NCBI GenBank assembly: GCA_950022655.1
Contig: OX465579.1
Coordinates: 134,735,118 to 134,799,117, forward strand
Direction: 5' to 3'
DNA: 64,000 nt
DNA from: Alentia gelatinosa
Taxonomy: Eukaryota; Annelida; Polychaeta; Phyllodocida; Polynoidae
Of this stretch, positions 22,070-33,729 are shown piece by piece. Position 1 is the stretch's first letter. Each line of letters opens with the position of its first letter. A program made the translations under genes and the position numbers. The notes below the pieces were generated by a model. It made no database searches. It was not told where the DNA came from and was given only the letters and a program-made list of their open reading frames with translations.

Positions 22070-22376
22070 GTTTGTTTGGATTGATTTAACGTCCAGCCAA
22101 CCATTATAGGTCCTTGCCAGACTTTCTCAAGGTTCTTTTACACCACGAGGGTGCTGATTGAAACTATGTGATGAATTCAGGTAGAATTCTCATCCCTACA
22201 CATTAACAGAGGTGAGAGTTCACTTACTTCCCACACCACATAGACATGGTATGAGTAGGATTGGCCTTTGATATAGCAAATCTACCACTGCTGGGCGTGG
22301 GGCTCAAACCCACAAAGTCCTACAAACTTGGGGTTATAAGTCCAGTGCTCTAACCACTGAGCTAACTCCCTACCCC
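22070..22376 (-). mobile_element. tRNA-derived SINE S1, copy 2 (most complete)
   Basis: On the - strand it reads tRNA-like head, body, tail. The head contains TTAGCTCAGTGGTTAGAGC (A box) and GGGTTTGAGCCCC (B box) around an anticodon-like GGACTTATAACCC. The body is shared with copies at 8084 and 39203, and the 3' part includes GGACCTATAATGGTTG. The tail is (AAAC)n at about 22070-22081. Length and structure fit a Pol III SINE moved by a LINE partner. Confidence 0.85.
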
Positions 22377-22576
22377 CGGAATGTGAGTAGGCCGGTGGGC
22401 AGGCAGGTTCGAATGTGAACAACCTGACAGATAGGCAGGTTGGAATGTGAGCAGACTGATGGGTAGGAAGGGTAGGGCTAGGCAGATTGATAGGTAAACA
22501 AATTGTTCAGTGGGAACAGCACACATTCCGCTAGTACCGATAGTCAGGACTAGGGGTACCACTAGTTGCCAACTAG

Positions 22577-22800
22577 CACTTGGCTGTCCATCTATTTAAC
22601 TGCCCACCCCTATCATTCTCCATCCACCCGACTGCCCACCTATCTGACTGTTCATCCACCTAACTGCCCGCCCATCATACTTTCCATCCACCTGACTGCC
22701 CACCTGTTTGACTGCCCATCCACTTGACTTTCCACTCCTCTGACTACCTATTCATGTGATTGGGCACCCACCTTTCTGTCCACCCGCTTGACTGTCTAGC
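22577..22800. repeat. Degenerate CCACCTGACTGCCCA-type tandem repeat
   Basis: Loosely repeated units such as CACCTGACTGCCCACC occur about ten times with variable spacing. 21938-22060 and 22378-22480 carry the related unit GGCAGGTTGGAATGTGAGCA on either side of the SINE, so the SINE interrupted part of a repeat array. Confidence 0.5.
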
Positions 22801-22855
22801 TACAGGGTACCTCACTGACCTGTGGATGTGGGTGGTGTTGGGTGTGGGTGAGGGT

Positions 22856-24019
22856 AATGGGTTTTATGGATGTTGTTGTGGGGTTTTTTTTAAATTGAGA
22901 ATCCCAATATCTTAAATATATCAGTTATTCCTTTGGCGATTGATAGGTAATATCCACGACAATACAAAGCGCTCTGCTCCCATAGTTTACAATAAATGTG
23001 AGATAAATGATGGAATGTGATGGTATAATTTAAAAAAATGGATTAAGCAAATTATTAACATAATCCCACAGCCCAAGTTTACCCTAATTTCTTTGTTTCG
23101 ATTCATCCTTTTAGTGCCCTCTTAAAAGCTGCTACCGACTATATGCGAATCAAGAGAGTCCCATAACTTTTTTCCCCAAAAGAAAGGTGACCTTTTGAAT
23201 TTAGAAATTTTGTTTTCTGATGCATGAATTTTAGCTTACTATCATTCCTTGTACGGTTTAAAGTATGATCTAAATTTGAGCCGATGCGAGATCTTTTGTA
23301 CAATAACTACTTTAGTTGATTTTTTCGCCTGTCCTCTAACATTTTGCGTTACAATGTTCATGTAACTTTCTTATTCTATACTTACGAATGTCACATTGCT
23401 CAATAATCCTTAACCCTTTGGCGCCGGGTGATGCCTTAATGGGTTTTATGGATGTTGTTGTGGGGTTTTTTTTAAATTGAGAATCCCAATATCTTAAATA
23501 TATCAGTTATTCCTTTGGCGATTGATAGGTAATACCCGCGACAATACAAAGCGCTCTGCTCCCATAGTTTACAATAAATGTGAGATAAATACTGGAATGT
23601 GATGGTATAATTTAAAAAAATGGATTAAGCAAATTATTAACATAATCCCACAGCCCAAGTTTACCCTAATTTCTTTGTTTTGATTCATCCTTTTAGTGCC
23701 CTCTTAAAGCTGCTACCGACTATATGCGAATCAAGAGAGTCCCATAACTTTTTTCCCCAAAAGAAAGGTGACCTTTTGAATTTAGAAATTTTGTTTTCTG
23801 ATGCATGAATTTTAGCTTACTATCATTCCTTGTACGGTTTATAGTATGATCTAAATTTGAGCCGATGCGAGATCTTTTGTACAATAACTACTTTAGTTGA
23901 TTTTTTCGCCTGTCCTCTAACATTTTGCGTTACAATGTTCATGTAACTTTCTTATTCTATACTTACGAATGTCACATTGCTCAATAATCCTTAACCCTTT
24001 GGCGCCGGGTGATGCCTTA
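22856..24019 (-). repeat. Tandem duplication of a LINE 3' end, two 582-bp units
   Basis: 22856-23437 and 23438-24019 are almost identical; only scattered differences are seen. On the - strand each unit encodes the end of a LINE ORF2 (KKLWDSLDSHIVGSSFKRAL, then a stop) plus the 3' untranslated part. Each unit ends with the first 25 or so bases of the MITE at 23995, so the duplication is younger than that insertion. Confidence 0.85.
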
Positions 24020-24366
24020 AGGCATCGCCGCCCGAGGCCGGATGATGCCTTAAGGCATCGCCCTGTGTGGCCGGATGATGCCTTAAGGCATCATTTTCTA
24101 AGACTTACAAAATCATAGTTTATGTGTAATAACTTTGTAAATAATTGATCAATAATGATAAAATTTTCACAGGATATTGGTATAACATTAGCCTTACGAT
24201 TTTAAAATACTCAAAAAATAATATTAAAGACCACATGTTTTATCACGTGATCAAAAGTGAAATTATCATAATTGGCCTGAAAAGACCCCGTCCCCTGGCG
24301 GTATGTACTAACACCCTACCCGGCCTTACAGACACTGCTTTGTCAGAGGTGCCCGGCGTGAAAGGG
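23995..24366. mobile_element. piggyBac-like MITE with three palindromic iterons
   Basis: TTAA stands at 23991-23994 and 24367-24370. The ends are CCCTTTGGCGCCGGG and the complement-like CCCGGCGTGAAAGGG. TTAA duplication plus a CCCTTTG terminus fits piggyBac. Just inside the left end, the perfect palindrome GATGCCTTAAGGCATC occurs three times at 33-bp spacing (24011, 24044, 24077). No transposase is present. It is inserted in LINE A. Confidence 0.85.
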
Positions 24367-25910
24367 TTAATGCCCAGTTTTGTGCACGTTGAAGAATTTG
24401 GATACTGTTCTGTCCAGGAGGAAGCTACAGTTTTTCATGATGAGTCCTATTGCTTTGATATAAATGTCCAGTGCTATTGATCTTGATACACTTTTTCTAT
24501 ATTTGAATAGTTTGTTGTTTACAGATTTAACTACGTTTAATTTGTATATGACTATCAAATTAAGATCTGGATCATGTGTGACACTTAAGTATTTTAAACT
24601 CTCATTGGTATGAATCTTATTCTCTCCAAATTGGACCATATCATATGTTAGCATTCGCTGCAAACCGCATAAGACTTGTCTTATTGACATTTAGACTCAA
24701 ACCATTAGGTCAGCACAACTGAAATACTTTACTATTGCCACCGCAATGTCATTCTTAACTACATTTGCATCTAGGTCTGATACATAAATAGCCAAATCAT
24801 CCACGTATTATAGATAACGATCTGAGCCCAATTCATTGCACATGTCCTTAATAAAACTTAGAAATAGTAGCGGGCCCAGCACCGATCCCTGAGGAACCCC
24901 AAAAGATTTATTTGATTTGCCTGAAAAACTACTGTTAGTGTAGACTTATTCCTTCCTGTTTCTAGATAATTATCTATTTCAATTTTGATAAGTCTTGCAG
25001 TACAGAATCGAAGATTTGCAGATATCTACAAAGCAGGCAGCCGTGGCCTCAGATCTATCCCGAGATGTGTGCAAATGATCCACTAATTAAAGAATTGGGT
25101 CTTCAGATCTCATCTTCAGCCAAAAGCCAAATTGTTTGTCCATTAAAAAATGAGTTCATGTAAACCATGCATAAAGCCTACTATAAAATAATTCCTCAAA
25201 TGTTTTGGAGGGCATGGGTAGAATACTAATTGGGCAGCAAATTGTTATCTTTGTCACAGTACTACATTTTGGAGTTGGTGTTACAACTCTTTCTTTCGAA
25301 TCATTTGGCATTATGCTATACATAAAACTAGTATTTCTAAATAGTATAAATTATTCAATTAGGATAATATGTGCATCCTTTAATACTCTACTACTAAAAT
25401 TCCTTGCCAGATGATTTTTGAACAGAGACTTCAATTGCCTTAGAACTTCCTCACAATCTACTACCAGTCCACTTTTCTTTCGGCAAAAAGAAAGATTGGT
25501 TTTCACGTTGGTGAAGCCATCATAATCACGTTTACCATACAGTTCACCCCTACGTTACTGAAGAAATTATTTACATAGTCCGCCGATTTTTCTTTCACAA
25601 TTGGGTTCCCATTGTCATCTATTAAATCACAGAAAATATTTGGTTTTGGCCACTTCCTACATTTCCGTTATATGCCAAGTCCCTTGGCTTATTTTGCCTC
25701 TGTTCCAAGTATTCTCTACAGAATTCAGACTTCGCATCATATAAATCTTGTCTAATCATATCATTAAGTCTTTTAGCTTTTTTCAGGAAATCCAGTAGTT
25801 TTGAAATTGTTAATGAGCTCTCTAAGTCGTGAACTGCACCACTCAGCACGTATCCACATAACCTACTGCATCGCTCGACCCTAGACTCATCTTCTGCTCT
25901 CCTAAACCAG

Positions 25911-26899
25911 GGGCCTGTTTTTCCGTCATGACCATATGTGATAGTAACCAGTTAGTGATCGTTTTGAGGGCATAAGGTTCAGAGACAAATGGTCATAATA
26001 ATAGTGACCATTTTGAGGGGTGAAAGGTCTTAGACACTGTTTTGTGTTCCAGAGTAGTGACCATCTGGTAACCATTTAGTTCAAATGGTCTCCAAAACAG
26101 CAAGAGGGTCAGACATGTCATACATGTATGATTTTTATACCAAAACTTATGAAAATTAAAAGATATTTGCGGTTGGGGATTCTAAATGGATGTCATACCT
26201 TTATCCTAAATTAAATAATTTGCCAATGATTATTCTATTCATAAGAATTGTTTTTTTTTGGTTTATTCCTGCCAGTTTTGCTACGAAGAGCAGTTCTTCC
26301 ACTGGTAGTTCGTTGGAATCGCAATACATTGAGACTACCAAGAAAGGCTTCTTAAGCAAAAGACATAGTAAAGAAGAAATACACTACACAAGTAACATAC
26401 GTCATATGAGATGAGAAGTGATGGAGTGAATTTACTTAGCATATCTATACAATATGGTAGCGGCATTTACAGTCGTTATTGGCAGTAACGGTCTTCGTAC
26501 AATACTTTAGATAGAAAATTTAGTAAGAGTCAGATCACATTTGCCACTCGCAGACGGAAGAGATTCCTTTGGTTATAACCTTGAAGTCTTTCTTGCTTGC
26601 TACTTTTGATTGGCATATTTCATTTTATACACTTTCACTGTATGAAATGAAACAATATTTACTTTGATGAATTATCCATGTCTGTTATATCTAATTCCAG
26701 AATTTCATAATTTTCTGTAGAGCAATATACATAAGAGAGATGTTTTTGTTTTTGAATGGCCCTTGGGCGATCATAACAGCCCAACAGTGACCGGGTCTGA
26801 GGAACACTTTGTGATCACGATCACTCTTTTGGTCTCCCAAACAGTCACTCTTTTTCAATCACAACTAATAAGGATGTCGCAGTCTGAAAAACAGGACCC
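25911..26899. mobile_element. 0.99-kb TIR element with GGGCCTGTTTTTC end
   Basis: The left end is GGGCCTGTTTTTCCGTC and the right end is the complement of GGGTCCTGTTTTTCAGAC. AG lies on both flanks (25909-25910, 26900-26901), a possible 2-bp duplication. Related TGACCAT/GTGATCA-type sequence occurs inside both ends. There is no transposase. It abuts LINE A. Confidence 0.65.
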
Positions 26900-27190
26900 A
26901 GAGCTACAGTGTTAGGCACCCAAACTCACTCAAAAATGCACATAGAGATGTCAATTAAAAACTGTAATGTGGGGAAAACCCGCTGAATAATTTGGAATTA
27001 TGGAATCATTCATTCAATGTTGACTTATCATATATTCCGTTCGCTATGCCGGTATATCAAAAGCACCAAAGCTACTGAAACTTTACTTTCTCCGCTATTA
27101 CAAACGAGAGGGGGGGTGTAACCTCTCATAGAGGCCAAATCAGCAGTATCATTCTTTTTACAAGCACCAAATAATTGGAGTGAAGAATCG

Positions 27191-27216
27191 TAGATATATA
27201 TATATATATATATATG
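27191..27216. repeat. (TA)n microsatellite
   Basis: About 13 TA units; it gives rise to YIYIYI open frames that are not genes. Confidence 0.95.
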
Positions 27217-27235
27217 ACACACATATGCGGACAGT

Positions 27236-27330
27236 GTTTTTTATCGCCCCAAATGCGATGAATCCATCGCACTGACACGCAAGAAAGTATAGGGTATGCC
27301 CCACTGATGCAAAACAATCGTCGTAACCAA
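27236..27330. repeat. Fragment of the Harbinger-like family seen at 50774
   Basis: GCGATGAATCCATCGCACTG and GGTATGCCCCACTGATGCAA closely match 50860-50925. Neither terminus is preserved. Confidence 0.6.
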
Positions 27331-27540
27331 AGTAACAGAACTTGTAGAACAACTCTAGCCCCTATCAATTTCTTCAAGATGCGTCTCAAGCTCTTTTCTA
27401 ATTAATTGTACACGGATGTACAAATCGTCCATAGATAGGAACCCAGTGTTTTTTACTGGCCATAAACCACACCAATGGTTTACGACTTTTCTAACCCCAT
27501 TATTGAATTTCTAGGAATAGAAATTATTGTCAATGACCAT

Positions 27541-27700
27541 GGGTAAGAAATAGAACAATCAATGGTTTTCGGACGCTCGACTCTGTAGACCTCGCGCCGT
27601 AATACACTTGCTGTCGCTCGTGTATTATTATGTGTCACCCACTCGTGGTTTATTGCCACCCATCCAAAAAAACCATTGATTATTGTCTATTTCTAACCAC
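27541..27700. repeat. Fold-back (hairpin) element
   Basis: The arms 27545-27571 and 27669-27697 share AGAAATAGA and CAATCAATGGTTTT. The loop holds the inner pair AATACACTTG/CTCGTGTATT. Confidence 0.6.
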
Positions 27701-28181
27701 CAAGAGAACACGTTCGATGTATGTTTATCTTTATATCTGTTGGTATTTGTATGTTTATGATAATAATAATGTTTATTGACTCTGACTGTGTTACAATCAG
27801 CTTTGAGCATAGTAATGACAGTACAAAACAATAAGGGTACAGTATAAAATTACAATGCAACATGCAAATATATGAAAATTCAATACATTTGTTAGGGAGC
27901 GTTCATTATTTATGGCAGGGGGTTTGTTGGTTTTGCATGGTGAATCCTCCAAAATGAATCCCCCCCCCCCTCTGAAATACCTCCAAATAGAATGCCCCCC
28001 CTTGGAAATACCTCAAAATACCCTGATATACATTGCCCTTCTTCCTCTCAGCAATAGCCTTAAATCTATCCTTTCCGATATACACATGTATATTTACACA
28101 TATATAGTAATGTTAAGTAAATAAAGCCAGGTGAATTCTGGCGTGCAAATTTTAAACTTCTATAATCAAATTCTCTAATAT
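27700..28181. other. No gene recognised
   Basis: This stretch contains C runs and AATAATAATG repeats but no splice-supported coding sequence. Confidence 0.4.
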
Positions 28182-29007
28182 GCAGCTATCTGGCCCTTGA
28201 GAAATGTGGACTGCTAGTGATGGTCTAAGAGCAATGACTGCAAACTGGGCAGCATACTTATAGGATTAGGTATCCACCATCTAGGAAGTGAACCCTTAGC
28301 CTGTCAGGACATTTTTTGTTAGCACTGGAGTTTATGTACTTGCTGCTCTGAGATCTATCTTAAGGGTGTGTTCTATTGAGACAGTGGAGGCATCAAAAAG
28401 ACCCCTGTATGTGCTAAGCTATATTGCACGGCGATCACCTGACATTGACCATTAAGCAGAGTATATATTACTAATACAGTGGAGCTGCACAGCATAATGT
28501 CATGGAGCAATCTTCTGACAGCGGTATTGCCTTTGATAATCTTAGCATATTCATGCACAACCTACAAACTCTAAAATCATTGCAATTTTCTTGTTCCAAA
28601 AATAGTCCTAGTTTGTTTTTTATATATTTTAAGTTTTTAAAAGTCTGCTGCTTTCTAATAACAAATGTTTTCAGTAAAGTGGGATTCACATGGAGAGACT
28701 GATGTACTTGAGACTGGTGTACTTCACATCCTTTCCCAAGTCTCCGATAATTTTCCCTCTGTCCAAAAATCTCAGAGCAGAATACTGAAAGAGCTTTCCC
28801 ATTCTTGAACAACAATGCTATATCAAATTCATATGGAAGGACACACCCAGTACATAGTCTCAGACATGCTCCATTTCACAAGGTACATAGTCTCTTACTT
28901 GCAGCTTTTTCCCATGTGAATGCCTTTTTTGAGACTCAAGGGCCCATGGTTAGCATCCAGTGCAGGGTACTTAGTCACTGGTCTGCTGGGGTGGACAGCA
29001 ATTATTA
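28182..29007. repeat. Dispersed repeat R1, copy 2
   Basis: This copy matches 7052-7990 and is shortened inside around 28640. On the - strand the frame 28471-28815 (114 codons) ends with the same peptide as copy 1. It directly adjoins LINE B at 29008, so R1 may be the 3' part of that LINE or an insertion into it. Confidence 0.75.
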
Positions 29008-31380
29008 ATTGAACTTTAATTTACTATCTAAAGTAACACCAAAATAGTTACAATTTGTTATTAGGTCTAGTTCAATTCTGTCAATGCTGCAGCTATCTTG
29101 TATCTTGAGTACTCTTCCTATCCACATTAACTTTGATTTCTCTGTATTTACTATCAACTTATGCTGACATAACCATACATGAAGTTTTTCTAGATCATGT
29201 CATGTTTTTATCTTCACATCTCACATATCATTTCCATGTGTAATCAACACAAGGTCATCTGCATACATTGTAGTTTGGGTATAGTCTATTATCTTAAACA
29301 AATCATTTATAAACACTATAAACAAAATGGGCCCAATACAGAGCCCTGCAATACTCCACATTTGATAAGTAGCTCTTTACCATTCATTTAGTTGGTTTTT
29401 ACAACCTGTTTTCTATTACATAAATAAGATCTAAACAGTTCTACAGCATTTTCAGAAATTCCAATTTGTCTAAGTATACAAATAATTATACTGGGCTGAA
29501 CTGTAGACCAGCATGTAGTACCGGTCTACAGTGATATGATGGTTGGTTGTGTGTGTGGTAAAGGTGAGGTAAATACTAGTGTATATACGTAGATGGGGAG
29601 AGTTGTGTAGTGTATGTGGACTGTAGTTGGTAAAGTCCTAGAATATGTCACAAACACTGGAGTAACTTATCACTAGAATTCTGTAGTTTAAGTCCATGGG
29701 GATGTAGTAGGTAGAGAACTTCTTCTTGGCTGCGTCAGCCCTTAACAGATGAGATCTGCTCAGAGGTACTTTGAAATGCTTCTTTTTATTGGTAATTTCC
29801 AGGTACAGGTTCCTCACACGCCAGTCTAAGAACCCCGAATGATGGGTGTAGCTGGCTTATATAGCTAGTATTGAGGTTGCATGCATTAAAGTGTCATGGT
29901 CGTTGTCCCAAATGCTCACTCCCAACTCTCTGTCCTACTAACCCAAATGACCTGTCCTACTGACCTAGGCTAAGTGGGGCAGTAGGTGTGCAGGCGCTGA
30001 CCTACTGGCCCAAATGATCCATCCCTGCTAAGTGGGACAGGCGCTGACCCACTGGCCCTAATGCTCCGTCCTACTGGCCTTCACCTTGGTTGCTTGTGTG
30101 CTGACACACTGGCCTAGATACAGCTCTCAGGGCGTTTCATATGGGATATATGCCTAATCTTCTGCTATACAAGAGCTCACAGTTTTACTTATACATTTCT
30201 TATACCTTTCTTATATATTTCAATATTTGTGCTTGGCTCAGGTCCAGTGCAATACCATGTCTTACACAATCGAACGCCTTATGCATACCGATGAAGGCAC
30301 ACAGGCTGTATCTATTATGATCCCAACTGGTTGTTAATGTTTGAAGCACTTTGAAAATTGCATGTGCAGTATTCTGTGCAAGCATAAAACCATACTGATT
30401 TTTATGTATCATTTCATGATTTTCTAAAACTTTCATTAACTGACCATGTATAACCTTTTCCAGCAGATTTGCACTTGTTGGCAGCACACTAATAGGTCGC
30501 CAATTTGAGAATAACATCTTATCACCTCCTTTGGGTAATGGTGTTACTATTGCCTTTTTAAGATATATAGGAAATACCTTTGTCCGATACGCTTGGTTAA
30601 ACATATATCTCAAATGATAGAATGGTTCCTTAACAAAATACGTTTTAACAAGGGTATCATCCAGTAGGGTATACCGGTAGCTTTGTCATTATCTAAGTCC
30701 TATATTATGCAGGTAATAACTTTTTTTATATCTGTATCATCAAAGCAAAATTTCCCTCTGTCCTCATTCAATATAACTGTATGCGCCAGTACAGTTCCAG
30801 TGCATAGGCACTGTTCGACTTACCGTCACATAGTCATCTGTTTTTGGTTTCCATAAGTTATCAATCACTCTCCAAAAACGTTTGGGATTCTTCCTTTTCT
30901 TGTATAATTCCGTTTTGATAATGTCCGCAGTATGTCCCGTTATACCAGTATTAATCTCCTTTCATGGTGTCCTTTGCTTCGTTATCTATCTAGCCTTATG
31001 TATAGTATAGATTGGGATGTGATCAGAAGCGAATAAATTTATGTTTCCTGTTTCCATTACACATTTACAATTCTGAATAAATGTATAAATGTGATCAATC
31101 TTACTCCTTCCCCAGTTATGAACAAAGGTATTTTTTAATTACTGTTCACATTAATGTCACCCATTACCCATATTTCCCTATTCCTATACTAATTGTCCAT
31201 CACTATCTTTTGTAGAATTTAAAAACAAGCCTCAATATCCTTATGGGGGGGGGGGGGGGGTCTATATATTACCGCAGCTACATTTCAGTAACCGCAACAT
31301 ACATACTTTTAGTAAAAAGTCCTTTAACCTCATGTTAATGTCTATAAATACTTTAAACATTCGCAGTTACAAATGTACCC
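29008..31380 (-). mobile_element. Decayed non-LTR retrotransposon (LINE B), endonuclease and reverse transcriptase relic
   Basis: On the - strand the order is endonuclease, linker, RT. About 31050-31170 carries the APE-type endonuclease (VMGDINVN, then RSKIDHIYTFIQNC and SDHIPIYT). About 30850-30960 is the linker (KKRKNPKRFWRVIDNLW). 30200-30613 is the RT fingers, with NWRPISVLPTSANLLEKVIH and NQYGFMLAQNTAH. In its catalytic block the expected Asp is Gly (FIGMHKAFD). About 29260-29380 is the palm, with GPILFIVFINDLF and MYADDLVLI. A 0.7-kb insertion (about 29490-30195) separates fingers from palm. It is broken by stops and inactive. CR1/L2/Jockey-type by layout. Confidence 0.85.
29490..30195. 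repeat. Unclassified insertion inside LINE B
   Basis: LINE homology stops near 30200 and resumes near 29490. The interior has a hairpin TAGACC/GGTCTA at its left end and a degenerate repeat of CCTACTGACCCAAATG-like units (29930-30080). No TIRs or coding frames were recognised. Confidence 0.5.
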
Positions 31381-33720
31381 CCTTTTTTATCTGCAAACCC
31401 ATTCGGTGTTATAAAAGACTTTTGTCAATGGCAAAATAATGTTCCAAACCTGGACATGTTCTGCACACATAAAACAACAAACAGTGACATATAAGAAACC
31501 TTTTTATGTTTTTTTAGACAGAGCCTGTCTATGAGTGAAATCAATAAATGTATGAGTAAATAAAGTAACTTTAATGACTAAAAAAGGACCTCAGAAGACC
31601 TATCTTACACAGATTAACATTGATAAAGACTGTGATAGTCGAAATGTTAGTTCTGTAATAAACGCTCCTGTGCATCACCTTGACTATTTCAGTAGTTGTA
31701 CTATTATCTACTTAAAATCAATCAAATCCTTTTGGCTTCCTCTTTACCCATAGCCCCCATTAGTGTTCATTCTTCATTCTACCTGCCGAAAGCAGGCTTT
31801 TCCTACGCCAAACATGGGGAAACCCCTTCCTTAGTTTGGCGATCGGCAACCCCAGTCATATCGAATTCTTTAGTTCTGCAGAATATTCAACTGTACTATG
31901 GTATTAGAACAGGTGTATTAACACAATAACTTTCTCCTGACAGTACCGTTAGTGTTGTTACACTGTCAAATATTCGGAGAACAACTTGAAGTACAGACAG
32001 AGGCACAGAGAGGTAGAGGGACTACATACAGTAGACTCTAGCTATTACGACTACGTTAGGGAAAGCAGAAATGATCGCATTAGCAAGGTGGTCGCATTAC
32101 TGACAGAACAAAGTAAAATAACAGATAACATTTTATTATGGTATGATAACTATATGCCTACTCGTTTGATTATGAGGACTAACTTAACTAATAACCTCAA
32201 CATTTATTTAAGAGTAGGCACCTATTTTTCATTACATGTACTCCTATGATATATGTTTTTCTCATCAAACGTATCAAGGTGTCAAATTAACAAATGTTCA
32301 GCTGCAGCTGGTCGCATTAGTGAGAGCACATTTGAAATTTGGGTCTTAAAAATTGCTGGTCTTTACTTCTGTATTGAACGCTGTATTTCGTGTACAACCA
32401 TATTGAATTTCTATACTGGTAACGCCTGAGATTAGGTAACTAACATTATACAGATATCCATTGCTAGTATCTGCTATGTTGAGAGTAATATATATTTCTG
32501 TTTTTACAGTTCTATTCATCTTCCCTTATTACATTACATAATGTAGTCTGTCGAAAAACACAAATACAAAATATGACCTCCTATATAATCAAATATATAT
32601 ATATGATGAATGCATATCAAGAATATATACAATGTATTTTTTGCATTGCATGACTATTTGGTGACTCTTTTTATCTTTATTCTGTTACTACCAGACCGAC
32701 CTCTTTAAATTCATATGTTTACTTAATATAACGCCGCTTTGAATTTTGGTGCATTTTTCAAACCCGATCTTTCAAGTATATTCCATCGAACATTGAGATA
32801 GAATGAAAGAATAAAGTCACATCTTTATCATAGCAACTTATATAGTTTCGATCTTATCACCCAGACACGCCACTTCCTTATAAATATGAATCTTGAAACT
32901 GATCAATCAAATGTAAATGGTTCAGTAATAGTTTTAAGTGAAAGGAACCAAGGGCTTTAGAGTACAAGAGGCAATTCTTTCGTGAAGATATATTTACCCG
33001 AATTTGTGAATGGGTTATATTTGAGAGTGATATCAATGCCTAGACTATTATAAATGAGAGAAAAAATAGTAGAGTGGACATTGTTTGATACTTGTTGCAG
33101 GGCAATGGTAAATGCAACTCCATAATATGATAATAATTTTGTATGCACGAATTCTGTATACACGGTTCTAAGATACTCAGCCTTTAAATACGGGGACTGA
33201 ACCTTCTCGGAAAATGCATCTCAGAGCCAATAGAAATACGTCGGTCTACTTTTTGTACCTTAAAGTTATAATAGTGCAGACAAGACCAGAAACACATCCT
33301 CAGCGCTTTGGTGTGAGGGTGAAGGTATTTTGGTATGAGCGGCACCAACAGTGGCAGTAATCGTTTCTGAGCGTAATTTTCGTTCGCTGTTACTGCCACT
33401 GTGATCCCACTGTTCACCAGAGGGTGTACTCTCTCGTATTGATCATAACAACAAATGTGGTCAACCACTTTCTGAAAAACCCATTACCGGTATACTATTC
33501 GAACCAAGAACTGCAGCCAATGAAACGGGTTCCTGCTATACAGGGTCTTCGTTACTGTGTGGGATTTTTAAAACCTTCTAAATTACCCAAAATAGGCTTG
33601 TTTAAGTCTGATGTATTATAAACGTATCTCATCAATGTAAAAGTAACATCTTCGGTGAATCTTTTGATAGTCTTTCATTCTGATATAGTTTTTTGTATAG
33701 CTCTGAGGAATTTTCCTTCT
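31381..33720. other. No gene recognised
   Basis: This is AT-rich sequence. GATAAAGACTGTGATAGTCG at 31624 resembles retroelement-tail sequences seen in marine invertebrates, but no element can be delimited. Open frames here (31696, 31986, 33184, 33424) show no motifs. Confidence 0.4.
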
Positions 33721-33729
33721 AAAAATCAA

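Larger units (their letters stand above)
22856..25860 (-). mobile_element. Decayed non-LTR retrotransposon (LINE A), reverse transcriptase ORF2 relic
   Basis: On the - strand the pieces run in ORF2 order. 25622-25849 is the linker upstream of RT, with KKAKRLNDMIRQ. About 24830-24900 carries PQGSVLGPLLFL and about 24785-24800 carries YVDDLAIYVSD, the RT catalytic box. 24367-24690 is the region after the thumb, with YIKAIGLIMKNCSF. The C-terminus lies in the duplicated units. Stops and frameshifts are frequent. A MITE (23995-24366) splits the end of ORF2. YxDD with this layout fits a CR1/Jockey/I-type LINE; the clade is not settled. It cannot be active. Confidence 0.8.

Noticed and set aside
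24145..24480. 111-codon open frame (+)
   Set aside because: It spans the boundary between the MITE and LINE A and runs antisense to the LINE frame.
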